A stretch of DNA of 7,400 nt from Methanocorpusculaceae archaeon UBA425 (GTDB lineage: Archaea; Halobacteriota; Methanomicrobia; Methanomicrobiales; Methanocorpusculaceae). The stretch covers positions 1 to 7,400 of the forward strand of contig DAWV01000013.1 of NCBI GenBank assembly GCA_002506085.1, in the 5' to 3' direction. A program made the position numbers and the translations under genes. A model generated the notes under the pieces. It did no database searches, was not told the origin of the DNA, and saw nothing but the letters and a program-made list of their open reading frames with translations. Positions 7,112-7,400 of this stretch are shown here, piece by piece (the first letter of the stretch is position 1; every line of letters begins with the position of its first letter).

Positions 7112-7216
7112 GTGAAAAACATGAGATGAATTACCGGATTCATACTCTTCCTCTTAGTCTGGATTTCCGGATGTACTTCGATTTCGTTTATGGGATTCAG
7201 TAAGTGTAGATGTCAT
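7112..7216 (+). pseudogene. Possible broken start of a lipoprotein gene
   Basis: From GTG at 7112 the frame reads MKNMR (with the GTG as Met), then a TGA stop at 7127-7129, then ITGFILFLLVWISGCTS. Ignoring the stop, this is a textbook lipoprotein signal peptide: a basic start, a hydrophobic core and a lipobox ISGC (Cys codon tgt at 7172-7174). After about 12 further codons the frame runs into the acgaaa repeat and continues only as repeat-encoded sequence to the window edge. No TATA box is evident upstream. I infer the remnant of a lipoprotein gene, interrupted by a nonsense codon and by the repeat. A chance hydrophobic reading frame is the main alternative. Confidence 0.3.
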
Positions 7217-7218
7217 CA

Positions 7219-7316
7219 CACGAAATTCACGAAAAAACGCAAATCAAAGATTTGCTCAGCTGAGGTCGGCCGCGTTCCGCGTCCAACCCGCAATTCCACG
7301 AAAACACGAAAACCAA
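7219..7316 (+). repeat. Modular repeat, copy 3 (plus orientation)
   Basis: Parts in order on the plus strand: cacgaaattcacgaaaaaac; a hairpin gcaaatc-aaa-gatttgc (7239-7255); the palindrome ctcagctgag (7256-7265); a hairpin cgcg-ttc-cgcg (7271-7281); then cccgcaattccacgaaaac and more acgaaaa (7287-7316). Loops and order match the left-hand unit at 1130-1084. The palindrome and the tail match copies 1 and 2 read on the minus strand. Confidence 0.6.
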
Positions 7317-7400
7317 TAAGGTTGGGTAATAGGCGGATACATATAGTTCCCTCCCCCGTCCCCCACACAAAATTTTCGAAAATCAACGAAATGCACGAAA
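7317..7400 (+). repeat. Further acgaaa tract and 12-base palindrome at the window edge
   Basis: After a C-rich stretch (7350-7366) comes the perfect palindrome attttcgaaaat at 7372-7383, then atcaacgaaatgcacgaaa running to the edge. The motif family is that of copies 1-3, so the repeat region probably continues beyond the window. Confidence 0.45.

Noticed and set aside
6962..7130. tRNA or other known RNA gene
   Set aside because: The segment ggattcaatttgg faintly recalls a T-arm, but no acceptor, D or anticodon stem can be built around it.

Overview
The window looks archaeal and most like a methanogen of the Methanomicrobiales; Methanocorpusculum is possible but cannot be proven from this sequence. 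The reasons are a full-length Hef (archaeal FANCM/XPF-type helicase-nuclease), a glycyl-tRNA synthetase of the archaeal/eukaryotic dimeric type, an archaeal type IV pilin-like protein with a class III signal peptide, and TATA boxes placed about 22-29 bases before start codons instead of Shine-Dalgarno sites. All confidently called genes lie on the minus strand.

Layout, left to right. (1) Positions 1-926 hold most of an ISH3-family DDE transposase, reading leftward off the window edge. Its 5' side, with a TATA box and probably one IS end, runs to about 970. (2) Positions about 1000-1546 hold no convincing gene. They are a patchwork of short palindromes with three-base loops and A/T-rich 'acgaaa' tracts, in at least three related units. 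(3) Positions 1547-5565 hold a two-gene operon, glyS then hef, with a 4-base ATGA stop/start overlap. (4) Positions 5651-6889 hold a pilin-like secreted or surface protein with PKD-like and LamG-like domains. (5) Positions about 6962-7400 are again largely non-coding. They contain a possible broken lipoprotein start at 7112-7216, followed by another copy of the same modular repeat, now in the opposite orientation.

The core block (surface protein, tRNA charging, replication-fork repair) is ordinary chromosomal content, but it is bracketed by repeat-rich, mobile-element-associated DNA. The most unusual signal is the modular repeat. Copies keep the same order of parts, but the stems of the hairpins differ in sequence while remaining fully self-complementary. 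That suggests selection on structure, in DNA or RNA, rather than on sequence. No CRISPR array, tRNA or rRNA was seen, and nothing here forms a recognisable new defence system.
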